A stretch of DNA of 64,000 nt from Cristatella mucedo. Its lineage: Eukaryota > Bryozoa > Phylactolaemata > Cristatellidae. Below the pieces are notes generated by a model. It had not been told where the DNA came from and searched no databases. It saw only the letters and a program-made list of their open reading frames with translations. The translations under genes and the position numbers were made by a program. The stretch covers positions 472,501 to 536,500 of the forward strand of contig WPIO01000167.1 in assembly GCA_009760855.2 (NCBI GenBank), read 5' to 3'. Shown one piece after another: positions 33,632 to 45,394 of the stretch (position 1 is its first letter; each line of letters starts with the position of its first letter).

Positions 33632-36190
33632 AATAATAAAAATAATGCACTTGATAAAGCACCCTCAGAGAACTCAATCTCTTTCTAGGCGCTTTACATT
33701 TGCTGCAAAGGGAAACGCGATTGAATCGTGAGTAATATCATGCTTGATAAGCAACATGAATAACATGGTTAGGGGTGACATGCACTGGGTCAGCATGCAA
33801 GTGTGGTTAGTGGCAGCATGCACAGTGACAGCACTCATAAGCACATCAAGAACGAGTCACAGGGCCCGACTAAATGCTGTCCTAAATAGGTGTTTTTCAA
33901 GTTCCTTATAAATGTGGTCAAGTCAGGGGATGTTGTGACACAAGTCGGGAGTGAGTTCCAGGCTTTGGGAGCATAAGAACTAAATACACGGTCTCCAAAG
34001 GATTTGGGGATTGTACGAGGTATTGGTGAACTGTTGGATTCCGAAAAGCTATGGTACGATGCTTGGCCTGGTGGGGGAGTAGATCTGAGAGATAGGCTGG
34101 AGCCAAAGAATGAAGTGACCTAAAAGTGAGCGACAAAACTTTGAAGTCGATCCGTTGCTTGACTGGGAGCTAGTGCAAGTCGGCGAGAAGTGTTGTGATG
34201 TGGCAACTGCGATGCTCACGATAAACAAGCCTAGCTGCAGAGTTTCGCACCAGCTGTAATCGCCTGATTGCACATGCCGGTAGGCCAGCAAGCAGTGAGT
34301 TTCAGAAGTCAAGACGAGATGCCACAAATGCATGGACCAACTTAGACGTGGTATCCTTATCTAAACAAGGCCAAATTTTAGCAACGTTATGTAACTGAAA
34401 GTAGGCTGACTTGATTGTGGAACTGATGGGTCGTCTAACGAGAGGTCACTTTGGAACATGACACCTAGATTTCGAGCTGATTCAGCAGAAGTTATGCTGG
34501 CAGAGCCTATTTTGAGCTTCAGCCTTTCCAATTTCTGAATCAAACTGGGTTTGCCCATAACTAGTAAGGTAGTTTTATCATCGTTTAGTTTTAGAAAATT
34601 TGCTGCCATCCATGTGTGGATGTCATCAATACATGCAGCAAGTGAGTTGAGAGAATTTGAGGTGCTCGAAGGCTGGGAGGGATCAAAGCAAAGGTAGGTA
34701 CAATTTAGTGTCATCCGCATAGAAGTGAAAGCCTAGATAGTGCTTAGCAATCACATCAGCAAGAGGGAGAGTATAAACCGTGAAAAGAACCGGACCTAGC
34801 AGGAAGCCCTGAGGTACCCCATATTTCAGAGGTACCTCAGATGATCTTTGTCCATTCATGTCAATACTCTGGAGTCTCCCACTGAGATAGGACCTGAACC
34901 TTCGCAGAGCATTGCCAGCGATGCCCAGGCGAGATGAGAGGCGCTTTAGAACTTGGTGATCGATAGTATCAAAAGCTGCCGATAGATCAAGCAAAACAAG
35001 CAGAGATGGTCTACCCATGTCTTGCTTCCTAAGTAGGTCGTTGTACATCCTAAGCAATGCTGACTCTGTGGAGTGATTAGCTCTAAAGCCAGACTGGAAC
35101 TTACTAGCAAGGAGTGAAGTTTCAAGATATGAGTTCAGCTGGTCCACCACTACCCGTTCCAGTGTCTTTGATAGGAATGGTAGAAGGGAGACTGGGCGGT
35201 AGTTGCTTAAGTTCTCTTGGTCTAGTATCACTTTCTTGACAAGTGGTCTGACTACGGCTTTTTTTAAAGGTGCTAGGACATGACCTGAGGCTAATGACAT
35301 ATTAATGATGTTAGTTTTGCATGGCAGCAGCAGATCAATGCAACGTAAGAGCAGGAGAATGGGAATAGGGTGCAAAGGACTTGTCTTCTTTAATTTGGAT
35401 ATGAACTTCAGGACGAGATCACCAGTGACCTGCTTAAATGTAGACATTGAGGAGCAGCCAGGAATCGGGGAACAGCATTCTAGGGGGGGGTGATATCATC
35501 GCAGGGGTGAACTCCCTAATCTTGTCTATCTTCTGGAAAAGAATCGAGAGAAGCGATCGGCTAGATCATCGCAAGGATCATCCGGTAAGGAGCTAATCTG
35601 GGAGTGGTTGAGGAGATGGTTGATCATCAACATCAGCATTTTTGGATTGTGAATCTGTGATTCAACAATGTTTTTATAGAAACTAGACTTGGCCTTTGCT
35701 AGGATCGATTGGTACGACCTACAGTAGTCTTCATATGCCTGTCGATGGAGTCAGTCGTGATCTTTTGTATGCTTTTTCAAGCTTGCGCTTAGTAGACCTA
35801 GCTAGTTTAATGCCTGTGGTAAACCATAGGCTGTCTGCGCGAGGGCACACAGTGCGATAAGTCAGAGGTGCAAGCTCGTCGAGCGTGTCAGCTAGTGTCG
35901 TGTTGTAGCTATCTACCAATGATGACAGATCGGAGGGAGGACTGAGCAGCAGAGATGAAGCAGATATTCTCGCACGGACAGCATCGATGTCAAGGGTCTT
36001 GAGGTTTCGCGATTGACAGGTTACTTTAGAGGAGGAGGCAGGCACACACTGTAGATTGAATGAGATCTGCATGTGGTCAGATAAGCAGGATTTGGTAATA
36101 ATTGATGACAAAGTGGTTGTATGACAAAATCTGGCATAGCGATTTAAGAGATCGGAGTCTCTATACAGGTACTCCAAAAGCAAGTAAAGG
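33632..36190 (-). mobile_element. LINE family 2, longest copy (endonuclease end, RT, 3' end)
   Basis: Read on the - strand from 36190: CLSDHMQISF (the SDH motif closing an AP-type endonuclease), a linker with RKLEKAYKRSR, then 35447-34683 with NYRPVSLLPFLSKTLERVV, SGFRANHSTESALL, LVLLDLSAAFDTIDH, YGVPQGFLLGPVLF and FYADDTKLYL (YADD near 34715). LKLNDDKTTLLVMG follows, then the C-terminus (YLSDLLPHQAKHRT), the 3' untranslated part and the hairpin with AATAAT. Frames are broken in at least three places and the 5' end is missing. It is the reference copy for the many fragments in this window. Confidence 0.88.
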
Positions 36191-36249
36191 GTTCGAATGT
36201 TGTTGGCGTGAATATTTTGTGACCCGGCACATCAGCTCTTCCATGCTTT

Positions 36250-36575
36250 TAATGTTAAAAGAAAATTGGTGACAGAAGCCTTTACTCTGCAAGTCTTAAA
36301 GTGTGCAACCCCTCTAAACAACTCTCGTGCAACATCTCTTCTCCTGCCAACTCTGACATGCCATTTCCAACAGCATTACACTGCTATTTCCATGCTACTC
36401 AATCCTCAACTTGGCTGCCGACTAAAGTACGCATATCACTTTCACTTGCGGCATGAATTGAAATTTGTGGGCTACCGCATGAGGACCCAAAGCCGTTTAG
36501 GCTTTGGGTAAGCTATAGAAATCTCTTCAGCATAATACCCACTGAGTCTTGCAAGGCTTTGTAGAGGTACACGTG
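36250..36575 (+). repeat. LINE family 1 3' end, diverged
   Basis: CTACCGCATGAGGACCCAAAGCCGTTTAGG parallels 10190-10220 in two blocks, followed by the ACCCACTGAGTCTTGCAAGG segment. Confidence 0.6.
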
Positions 36576-36579
36576 GAGA

Positions 36580-38770
36580 TATCCATGCAAACTTGCAAAT
36601 AACAATGAACAGGCAACAAGAAGTGGTGAGTACTCGCGGACAAAGTGCACAGCGAATGCATATGCTGACTTGGTACTGGCACTACAATTTTGGCGCTCAA
36701 TGGACTTGCTCAGCATCGTTCACTATATCTTAGCCTGTAAGATTACAGTGAATGGGTGTCTAGCAGTACTTGATAAAACGTCGGCAAGCATTGCTTACAA
36801 GATTAGCTCACTAGTATTACTGCGGCTGGTAACTCGGCAGCCCGAAACTGCAAGTGGTGTGAAAGCTGTGTGAAGCAATAATGCTTAAAAGTTCCATAGG
36901 TAAGCACATCGACTTGGCACCTAATCGCAGCACTGGGCATTTTTTCAGCACCGACTGCTCCTTCTTGGCCGGTTACACGAAACCTGTACAGCTGAGCGTC
37001 AAGCAAATGAAATAACTCGGAAAGATGCAACAGGTGACGACAACATCTCCACAGCGAAACTATTCATTTAGTTCACTGCCGAATTTAAAAAAGGGGACAA
37101 GGAAAGTCATCCTATCCTTTAATTCACTGCAGCCGTTGGTCCAGCCCAGCCCAGATCAGGCAAAAACTACAGCCTCATGAGCACGAAGTGACTCCCATGT
37201 AATCATTCTGGCATCCTTCCTGGCATTCACATTTCTGGCAGAAACATTTACCAATTACTTCCTGGAGACACGTGGGATTACTGTGGCTCGCAAAAATCTT
37301 GTAGAGTGCACAACAAAAATGATCAGACAAAGTTGAATGTTGTCACTCTATAGTGCAAATGGGGCCGAGAGCCGAGCATTGAAATACGTGTACACACACT
37401 TGTGGGTAACAAATGACTCCTTCATCATTCTAGTCGTAAGCCTGCGAAATGCAGCCAAATTTACTCTTGTGCAGTGGCAAGACCAGGTAGTACTGCAGAT
37501 ACTCGCCAATATTTCTGTCCTGACATAGAGGGCCAGCCAGGTTTCGTTCTATCACGTCTAACTTCAGCAAGTTTCAAAGGAATCAGCAACAGGAAACGCA
37601 AAGCGTTGTTACCACCGAATTCTGGAAGTGACTTTCACAGGCAAAGACGTGTAAAACAAAAGCTCTGCAATTATTTTTTCAACTAAAAAAAGAAGCTAAA
37701 TAATTATCATTGAGAGAGGGCCATGAAGAGGCCGATCCTACTGTAGCAGTTAACTGCCCTATTATGGCCATGCTTCTCACTTTTCCTTTGCTATGTGGAC
37801 AACTAGCAACTGAGCGCAACGAAAGCCAAACAAGCTCATGTTGTCTAATAGATCGCACTTTAATCTAGCAGCTGCTTAGTTCCGGTGGCTTTTCAAAGGT
37901 ACAGACGTAAAAACAGAAAATACCTATACACATTTTCCTAGCAAATTATGTATGTTATGTGTATCCATTTTCTTGAATATAAAACAATGAATCCAAATCA
38001 CGACAAAATATCAGGCAATTCACTATCAGTGCCCAATGAGGGTTCAATCTTACATATTTTATGAATTATCATTTGTCTGGTACAAATTGCTGATCGCTTG
38101 CTAGGTACAGAATCTCTTGTGGGAGTAACCACACCGAAATTAGCAAAAAGGCATGGTTAGTAGACCATGCCTTTTTTAGAATGTGCTTGCGATGCAAATC
38201 AAACATGCTCGGCAGACGAATACGCGAGCACGGCAAGATCAGTTGCAACCAGAGGCAACAAGTGCGCAAAATGTCAGCTCGCTAAGTGTGAACCAGTGGC
38301 CCCGAATACGCACAGGCACTCGGCTCTCTCTCTCTGCATTACACTCGGCTCGACAAACGTCGAGGGGCAAACGGCATGCGAAGCAACTGGCCAGAATATA
38401 AGTTGGCATATAAGAAAAGGAGGCAGCTTTGCAATCGAGTGCGCACACTCTCACGTATCGCGATCACAAGCAGCGTGAGACAGGACAGTGGTCGCCCACC
38501 ACACCAATGTGCAGTGCAGTTCGCCGGCGGCCAAGGTTTGCGTTCACAGCCCGCGTCTCAACAAGCGCAAGCGCTCGTGCATCGTCGGTCGATTAGCGTC
38601 CAACTCGGACGGACGGTTTCATCGCTGGACGATGCAGGCGGTTCCTGCTTTCGATGGTCAGTAGTCAGCCCCGCCCTCCTCCCTCCCCCAAGTGGCCAGT
38701 GAACTCGACAACCGCTCGCGACTGCTCGCAGCGGCCAGACGCTTGCAGAGCTGCGAACTGATGGCAGCAC
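36580..38770. other. no gene recognised; 3' flank of MUL1
   Basis: Unique-looking sequence. On the - strand it would hold the MUL1 3' UTR near its right end. A 13-bp perfect hairpin lies at 38145-38176. The - strand ORF at 36803-37030 is not recognisable. Confidence 0.35.
38145..38176. other. perfect 13-bp inverted repeat
   Basis: AAAAAGGCATGGT (38145-38157) and ACCATGCCTTTTT (38164-38176) with a 6-base loop. It lies about 600 bp past the MUL1 stop codon. Confidence 0.85.
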
Positions 38771-38771
38771 G

Positions 38772-39561
38772 CTAAGGCATGTATATCGGTATCACGCTCG
38801 AGATGGTCTCGCGACAGACTGGGCATCGCTTTGGAGCCGGCATCGCTTCGTAGCAGCCGATGCACGAGCACACGTGCCGGCAGTCCATGTTGACGACGGC
38901 ACGCGGGCTCACCAGGCACACCACGCAAGCCGCCCTCTCTACCTCGCTACCGTCGCCACCGGCTGCTTCAGCCAAGGACGACGCGTCGGCGGAGGCCGCC
39001 GCCACCCCACGGCCGGCCGAAGCCGCCGCGGCCGACTGCGCCTCTCTCAGCAGCCGCATCTCGCGATGCTGGCGATAGTTTTGGTGCAGCTTGCGCAGGC
39101 GCCTGGCCAGCGAAAAGCCGAGCCAGAGGGCGCCAGCCGCGCCGAACAGAATGGCCAGCGTCCTGTACACGGACGCCGAGTCGCGAAGCGAATGTATCAC
39201 CTCGGCCTTGGAGCGGTTCGTGAGCACGAAGGCGGCGCCGGAAGCCCCGTCAGCGGGCGCCCTCAGCAGCAGCTCGCCTTGCTCGAGAGCCAGCTCTCCG
39301 AAGCCGAGCAGCGACGTGCCGACCTTGAGCATACGCTCCCTCTCGTGTAAGCCTTTCGTCATGTGACCGGCAAGCCGGTCGACGACCGTGCCTACGACAC
39401 TGGTCTGCTTCGAGGTGTAGTGGTCATAGGTCGTTGCAAACGCTTCGTCCAGCATGATCGCCCGGCTCGCGTCTTCGACGCTGACGCGACCGGCGACGTT
39501 GCCTCGCAAGCAGAACAGTATCTCTTCCGAGCTGCTCTTCACGACGTCGCTGTAGTCGGAC
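38772..39561 (-). CDS. MUL1: MUL1 (mitochondrial E3 ubiquitin ligase), last coding exon
   Basis: MUL1/MULAN/GIDE sits in the outer mitochondrial membrane and attaches ubiquitin (or SUMO) to factors of mitochondrial dynamics and signalling. This exon gives residues about 105-367 of a 367-residue protein (human: 352). It contains the end of the GIDE/BAM domain facing the intermembrane space (MLKVGTSLLGFGELAL, matching human MLKVGATLTGVGELVL), a second membrane span (about residues 236-257, RTLAILFGAAGALWLGFSL), an Ala-rich coiled linker longer than in human, and a C-terminal C3HC4 RING (CVVC...CRHVCSCIGC...CPVC). All eight ligands are present, and the protein ends IPIYMP. I place the 5' boundary at 39561 because one G completes the Trp codon split at 41861; the acceptor is pyrimidine-poor. 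The open frame beyond (to 39638) is then intron. Confidence 0.93.
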
Positions 39562-39689
39562 CTTCCGACAATTATGACTCGATTACAAATAGGCCTGGCA
39601 CACGCCAAAGATCCAAACAGTGAGTGCGCCACATCCAACTACACACAGCAACCGGCGCACGGACTAAATGACCTACTTAAGCGTGCCCC

Positions 39690-40100
39690 ACTTAATAATA
39701 ACAATAATAATGATAATAATAATGATACATTTGATACAGCGCCCCAGAGAACTCAATCCCTTTCGGGGCACACTGCATTTGCTGCAAAGGAAGCACGATC
39801 GAATGGTTAGTGGTAGCATGCTCAAAGCAACAAGCATAACATGGCATGGCTAGAGATGACATGCACAGGGGAAGCAAGCAAATGTGGTTAGTGGTAGCAT
39901 GCAGTGTCAGCATGCATAAGCATGTAAGGGACAGATCACGTGGACCCACTATAAGCTGCCATAAATAGATGCGTTTTTAGCTTATTTTTGAATGTGGTCA
40001 AGTCAGGGGGTGTCGTGATGCAGAAGTCGGAAGTGAGTTCCAGCCTTTGAGAGCAGACGAACTAAAGGCACGGTCTCCACAAAGAATTTGAGGCCCCTTG
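39690..40100 (-). repeat. LINE family 2 3' end in MUL1 intron 2
   Basis: AATAATAATGATACATTTG, hairpin, CATGCACAGGGGAAGCAAGC and AGTGAGTTCCAGCCTTTGAG; same orientation as MUL1. Confidence 0.75.
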
Positions 40101-40361
40101 GCCTCTTATGCCAACGCCATCAAAACGAAGGAGGAAAGAGGAATTGTACAGCTGCTTGAGTGCACAACCTAAGCAACTGCTACAAACAGCAATCCACACT
40201 AAGAAGAATTTATGAACCCGCTTCGTTACTCATGACAATTCACACAACTCCAAAAAATGAGGCAGCCAAAATGATGCACTTGATCATGAAGCTAATTGCT
40301 GAGGCAGAAGGTCAGGGGAACATTTGAAAAAAATTGGACTAGCAATCAAATACTTGTTCAG

Positions 40362-40655
40362 GGTACCTTTCTAAAGACAAATATGTTACAAGTGGGATCG
40401 GAAGTTCTGATGACTTCCACACAGAAGAAAAAATAATTATACAAACTATTTCTAGCCCGTAAGTAAAATGTAGAAGCTCCATATCTATCAATACAAAATT
40501 TACCGATCTCTGCATCATATGCGATTTGTGTACAGACATGTTAAACTTTGATAGTTCGAGGTGTGAAGCGTGTGTGAATGTGTGAATGCATGACGCTTGT
40601 TGAGGTGCTTGCTTATGACTTTTAAACAGCTTCATTAACCGTGCAGCTTTGTGCC
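40362..40655 (-). CDS. exon-like block, copy 1 (unknown protein)
   Basis: - strand. An exon-like segment 40655-40504 (acceptor TTTACAG, donor GTAAAT, 2 bases + 50 codons) encodes LMKLFKSHKQAPQQAS...KSHMMQRS. A second conserved segment at 40414-40368 encodes SSELPIPLVTYLSLE, ending at AAAG before GTACCC. Both are matched by 50112-49847 (copy 2), where residue-level conservation exceeds that of the surrounding DNA. Copy 1 lies inside MUL1 intron 2 on the same strand, but it does not continue the MUL1 frame if spliced in after 41861. I do not recognise the protein. It could be a nested gene, a duplicated exon pair or a repeat with a decayed ORF. Confidence 0.4.
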
Positions 40656-41073
40656 CTGTAAAGTCCATGACCATTTTAAGTTCATGCTGTGAGTAAATGC
40701 AGTAGAAAAGATGGTCTGATACATTGATCGACATGAAGCACTTGGCTCATTTAAATTGCTGGTGGCCCTTAACAAGACATTCTTCGACCACATTTAAACT
40801 TCCTTTGTGTGTACATTTTTAAAGCAATAAAATGAACTCAATGCCAACAACTCAATGCCTATACAATGCACGTTGATGATTCAAAGAACAAGAGTAAGAG
40901 GTGAAGATGAGCTTGGGTCTCTACAGAGACAGAGCCAACACTGGGACAAATCACCAAAGTGTGTTCCAACTTAAAGTCCTGAGGTCGCCTAATTGTGGCT
41001 AGCTAGTACAGCTGTTCTGCTACTTTTAAAACTGCCTTCAAGGTGCCAGCTCGGCACATATCTCATTATTCTG

Positions 41074-41151
41074 CATTATTCTGCTTATGCTCTGCCCATA
41101 TGTGAAGCATTGGGAAAGCATTATTCTGCTTATGCTCTGCCCATATGTGCA
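41074..41151. repeat. 45-bp tandem duplication
   Basis: CATTATTCTGCTTATGCTC begins at 41074 and again at 41119. The second unit matches the first for about 30 bp. In MUL1 intron 2. Confidence 0.85.
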
Positions 41152-41277
41152 GAAACCGGCAGCAACTCATACAGTGTGCCCAGCCTGAGAATCAAGTCAC
41201 AAAGGGTGAGAAAAAGCCAGTGGCTCTGATATCCAATGGAATTGCACATAGTCACATCCTTCCTTAGTGGCGCGAGC

Positions 41278-41455
41278 GCGCACACACACGCACGCACGCG
41301 CACACACACACACACACACACAGATACCTTTTCCACGTTGCGCTATACATGCATCTTCCCTTCCTGGTAAAAATTAGACAAAAGACTAGTAATTAGCCCA
41401 AGATACTTCTTTCACACACACACACACGCACGCACGCACACACACACACACACAT
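41278..41455. repeat. two (CA)n tracts
   Basis: CA/CG tracts at 41278-41322 and 41413-41454, inside MUL1 intron 2. Confidence 0.9.
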
Positions 41456-41860
41456 GCCTCTTCCATTCGTGATTTGAGTTCAGGCTCGCCCCTGACTCTA
41501 GCCATCTTGTCCCACACCAGATGGTGTGACAGATACAAAACTGACCGACAGCTGAGGATGCATGTTTCAACAAGCAACAAGGGTTCCCTAAAGCCAGTCA
41601 CCAGCTGCCACCTACTCGGCACCGTAGAGTCCAGCACTCTGGCAAGCTGCCATCACCCATCTTCGGCATGACAGCAGGCAACGGCTCGGTACCAGCCAGC
41701 AGCATAAAGCAGGATACGACAGCATCAGTGGCACTCGGTGGGCAACCGTTCCTCCCCCAAGGAAGCGGTGGGGACGGGGGTCTCTTGAGATCAGCAGCAT
41801 GCCTGGCAGCCAGCGTTGGGCGTGGCGATGCAGCACCGTCCCCGTGCCTTGCACACCTAC

Positions 41861-42066
41861 CACGATCCATCTGCATACTTGCTCTTCAGCTCTTCGAGCG
41901 TCCAGCGCCTGATCACTCCCCTGTCGGTCGAGTACTTGCTGGTCAGCAGTTGACTGTAGTCGGCTGGTTGAACTGTGCCGCGGACATGGGCGTAGGCCAC
42001 TCGGCGATCAGGTCGACTCTGCACTAGGGTTTCCAAGTTCTCATCGATGCTAAGGCTCTCAGCCGA
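41861..42066 (-). CDS. MUL1: MUL1, middle coding exon
   Basis: 206 nt between acceptor CTTACAG (42073-42067) and donor GTAGGT (41860-41855): 68 codons plus TG. The product (LETLVQSRPDRRVAYAHVRG, then RRWTLEELKSKYADGSW) is the first part of the GIDE/BAM domain and lines up with human MUL1 in pattern (APGKCVPYAVIEGAVR, and the Trp-containing HKMVW segment). Phase 0 at its start agrees with exon 1, and the trailing TG is completed to Trp by the last exon. Confidence 0.87.
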
Positions 42067-43670
42067 CTGTAAGTGTGGGCAATAAAGAAAAAATGCATTC
42101 AGACAGCATCACGGAGTGGGTTGAGAAGGGCACCAGTTCGACCTTAAAATAAATCGCATTTCGTCAACTTCTTGAGTATGCCTAGCCTTGGACAGCTAAG
42201 GGGCCTAGACTGGTTCCAACGAAGTCGACGCAAAGCCTACCTCAATTCAAAGCCTGAATCGTGCACAGGCAAGGCTGGCACGGGAATACAAGCCACAGGT
42301 AGGCAGCACAGCATATGGATGTTAAAGCACATGCTTCATGGAATAAGCAGCCGATCATAAACTCCGACTAGTTCTGGAGATATCTGTATCATAACAGTCC
42401 GTCTGCATTAGGAAAAAGCAAAGCTCATGTTACACATAGTGGCTGGCAAAGGATGGATAATAAGTAACAGAAATCCTCAACACAACAACTTCACCTCTGT
42501 GTCAGAGGTTTTTGTAGCCTTGGAAATCCGGCCAGATGCTCTACCAATTGAGTAACAGTTCGTTTAATACCAAGCAACTGCAGAAAACAGTAGCCTACGA
42601 TGCTCCTCAGATCCCCAAAGTTTTGGGCTCGAGAATGCAAAGAAAAGACTGTGTGCAGGGCCGATTTCACAAAACAACAGCAGCGGTTATGAACAGCAGA
42701 GAAAATTCAATTATAGCAAATGGAAAGACTACTAGGTCACTGCGAAAGTCTCTGACTGTTGTCTGAATGAATGGGAAAAAATAAGAAAATAATTATGCCA
42801 CCACGACACCCTCAGTAGTTGCTAATCGTCATCAGCAAAATAAGAAAAGCCAAGAGCTAATCAAACAGTTTTGTCATTACTAACAAACCTTACAGATCAA
42901 CGGAGCCATCACTTTCCAACTCACACCACTAACACATGGATTGACAGCAGCATTAATTATCGAATGATAACCACTTATAGGCACTGGAAACTGGCTAAGT
43001 GACACAACAGTAACATATTGCATGCTTTGCAATGCCACTGAGGTGAAGCTCACAGCTGGATGTTTTACAGCTAGCACTTTATAGGCTACCACAACCGATA
43101 TAGAGATAAATTCGTCGATATCCATGCCTGCAAAGAAATATCGTTAATGGTAAGCTTGCAAAGAAAGATCGTTATGTCAGCTATTGCACAGTGTCACACA
43201 GCTCCTTGAAAGCAACTGTCGATTACGTATACGACTGGGTAGGATCTCAAGTCCATCAGTACCAAAGTAGGAATGTGCAATCATGGTTGCTCGGAGGGGC
43301 TAGGCTCATTTTTTTATGGAGACCGGAAAACAAATCAATGCCTCGTGCTAACGCTTGAGTTACACGTTCGCCCACAGATAACAACATGCTATTACTAAAA
43401 CTAGGTAAAGATTGTTTCAGACATGAACTTGCGAGTTCCCAGCGACAATTATGTTGAAATTAAAAACGGTCACCCTTTGACATCATCGGTTGAACTCCTG
43501 ATGCCACCGAGACATTCATTTCTTTCATATGGCCAGTATACCTTCCATCGGTCGGATGTAGGAACACGTGAACCCTTAGCAACCGCGAGTCGTTTGGCTC
43601 ATTCTCGGCTGCAGCTCATTCAAATGCCAGATATATAATTAAGTATAATTAAATAAGCTACCAGTATATT
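42067..43670. other. MUL1 intron 1, unique part
   Basis: No gene or repeat recognised except a weak tRNA-like A-box segment on the - strand near 42560-42530. The repeat stack of the intron starts at about 43675. Confidence 0.4.
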
Positions 43671-43755
43671 ACCAACAGCATGTCCAGTCCCCATGGAAAC
43701 ACTTGCCAATGGTGTTGCATTCTATCACGTCTAAGAGATGCTTTGGGCATTGGGT

Positions 43756-43946
43756 CAGTGGCTCTCAACCTTCCTAATGTGGCGACCCTGTAATACAGTT
43801 CCACATGTTTCGGCGACCCCCAGCCATAAAATTATTGTGTGCGAAATGTGGACATGCATGCGTGTTTTCTGATGGTCTTAGGCGACCCCGGTGAAAGGGT
43901 CGTTCGACCCTCAAAGGGGTCGCGACCCACAGGTTGAGAACCGCTG
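43756..43946. mobile_element. SPIN/URR1-like hAT element (non-autonomous)
   Basis: Ends CAGTGGCTCTCAACCT and, inverted, CAGCGGTTCTCAACCT (14 of 16 identical). Inside are CGACCCCCAGCCATAAAATT, GATGGTCTTAGGCGACCCC and AAAGGGTCGTTCGACCC. This wording is characteristic of SPIN/URR1-type hAT-Charlie elements known from several tetrapods and some invertebrates and held to be spread horizontally. It is 191 bp with no transposase. The right flank GTCTAGAT fits the usual hAT target consensus; the left flank (CATTGGGT) does not match it, so the 8-bp duplication is lost or was altered. Confidence 0.85.
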
Positions 43947-44145
43947 GTCTAGATCAATGCTTCCATTTGTATACCGATGACACTCAGTTGAACTTAAGCT
44001 TTGCTACCGCCAGGTACCATCCAGTTTGTCAAGCTCACTCAACTGCCTTGCAGCAGCATGTACTGCTGACATGTGCACACTGGGATGGGAACCCATTTGA
44101 TCACACTGAATGACGATGAAAACAACGTATAGATATAATCTCATT

Positions 44146-44146
44146 G

Positions 44147-44181
<35 letters not shown>
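44146..44181. repeat. (TA)n microsatellite
   Basis: Pure TA tract inserted between two LINE reverse transcriptase blocks. Confidence 0.95.
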
Positions 44182-44183
<2 letters not shown>

Positions 44184-44286
44184 ATGGGCAATCTCATTGC
44201 TACACAGACTTTGGACAACCTAACACTCAAAACTGGTTCGTCTAGCACATTTCCAGTAGCAACAGCTCGAAATCTGGATGTCCGGT

Positions 44287-44570
44287 TCCTAAGTGTAACG
44301 TATTTCCGTCTGTAACTCCACAAAGTCATAAAGACCATGTGGGTGTTACGCAGGAGAGTTTTGTATAGCGCACTCACAGCCTAAGCGGCTTTCGGTATGC
44401 ATTCGGTAGCCAACAGACTTCGTCTCACGTAACACAGAGAAACTGGGAAGCATAGCAGAGTCAGGAGAGCAGTTGAGGTAGTGTGTAGCATGGAAGTAGC
44501 AGCTCAGGACCGCTGAAAAGGATGTGCCTTAGTCGGCAGTAGGAGAGTAGTTGTCGTTGCGAAAGAAAGT
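44287..44570 (-). repeat. LINE family 1 3' end, inserted in LINE family 2
   Basis: TTCCGTCTGTAACTCC, AAAGTCATAAAGACCATGTGG, GCGGCTTTCGGTATGC and on to the C-terminal codons. The host LINE reads ARNLDVRF before it and FQSKT after it, so the insertion point is clear. Confidence 0.8.
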
Positions 44571-44934
44571 GATATTTCAGTCCAAGACTGCATCAGCTAC
44601 GCAGTCAAGTCTGCCAACTTACAGCTGTTTAATGTTGCGAAAGTTTGCGCCTGCTAAGACAGAGGTACAATCTCAGTTGGTCTGTGCACTTGTGACAATC
44701 CATCTCAACTTCTGCAACTCAATACTCGCATATATACCTGCCTGCGCAAGAGGTTGCACACAGCTTGTGCAAAACTCGGGATCTAGGTAGGCCTGCTGGT
44801 CCAGGATGTTGCAGTTGACACATTACACCACTGACCGACGACCTGCTCTGGCTCCACACGTTGCACCACATCGACTTCAAGGTTTTATGCCTCACTTTAA
44901 GGTCTCCCTCCTTATCTGGCTTCAGCCTTCAACT

Positions 44935-45050
44935 ACCAGAAATGTAATGTATCTCAATGTGCAACTACAAAAAGCCATAAAGACTAGTTTGGTGTTGCAA
45001 AGGAGAGTCTTCCATAGCCCAATCATAGCCTGTGCGGCTTTCACTTAGGC
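44935..45050 (-). repeat. LINE family 1 3'-terminal fragment
   Basis: AATGTAATGTATCTC, AAAAAGCCATAAAGAC and GCCTGTGCGGCTTTC. About 115 bp, nested in LINE family 2. Confidence 0.65.
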
Positions 45051-45080
45051 CACTACTTCCCAATCAGGCCAAGATCGTAT

Positions 45081-45250
45081 CTAGGGGCGGAGCAGCCAGA
45101 GGGGCAGGGAGGGGCGAATTGCCCCTGCCCCTACCCGACGAACAGAGAGAAGTACCTGGCATATCCTGGGGGCAATAATTTCCGCAGGCCCTACGGGCAG
45201 GAGCAGTGCACCCTTGTACGCCCCAACCTGAAAATCCAAGCTCCGCCCAT
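45081..45250. mobile_element. hAT-type MITE with 8-bp target duplication
   Basis: Bounded by GATCGTAT on both sides (45073-45080 and 45251-45258). The ends share an inverted GGGCGGAGC (left CTAGGGGCGGAGC, right GCTCCGCCCAT). 170 bp, no coding capacity. Other LINE family 2 copies carry the uninterrupted target (AAGCATCGCACCACC at 57720), so the empty site is visible within this window. Confidence 0.82.
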
Positions 45251-45394
45251 GATCGTATCACCAGCTCTACTGAACTCAACAGTTTTAGCTGTCCCTCAAG
45301 CCAACCTCAAATACTTTGTCGACTATGAGTTCAGTTAGTATGCTCCCAAAGCCTGGAACTCACTCCCGGCTGACATCCCGATATCCCCTAAAAT

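Noticed and set aside
39562-39638. Extra N-terminal coding of MUL1 from the ATG at 39638
   Set aside because: The phase-matched upstream exons at 41861 and 46072 replace it; this part does not resemble MUL1.
42480-42570. tRNA gene on the - strand
   Set aside because: An A-box-like ACTCAATTGGTAGAGCAT is present, but there is no B box and the arms do not fold as a tRNA.
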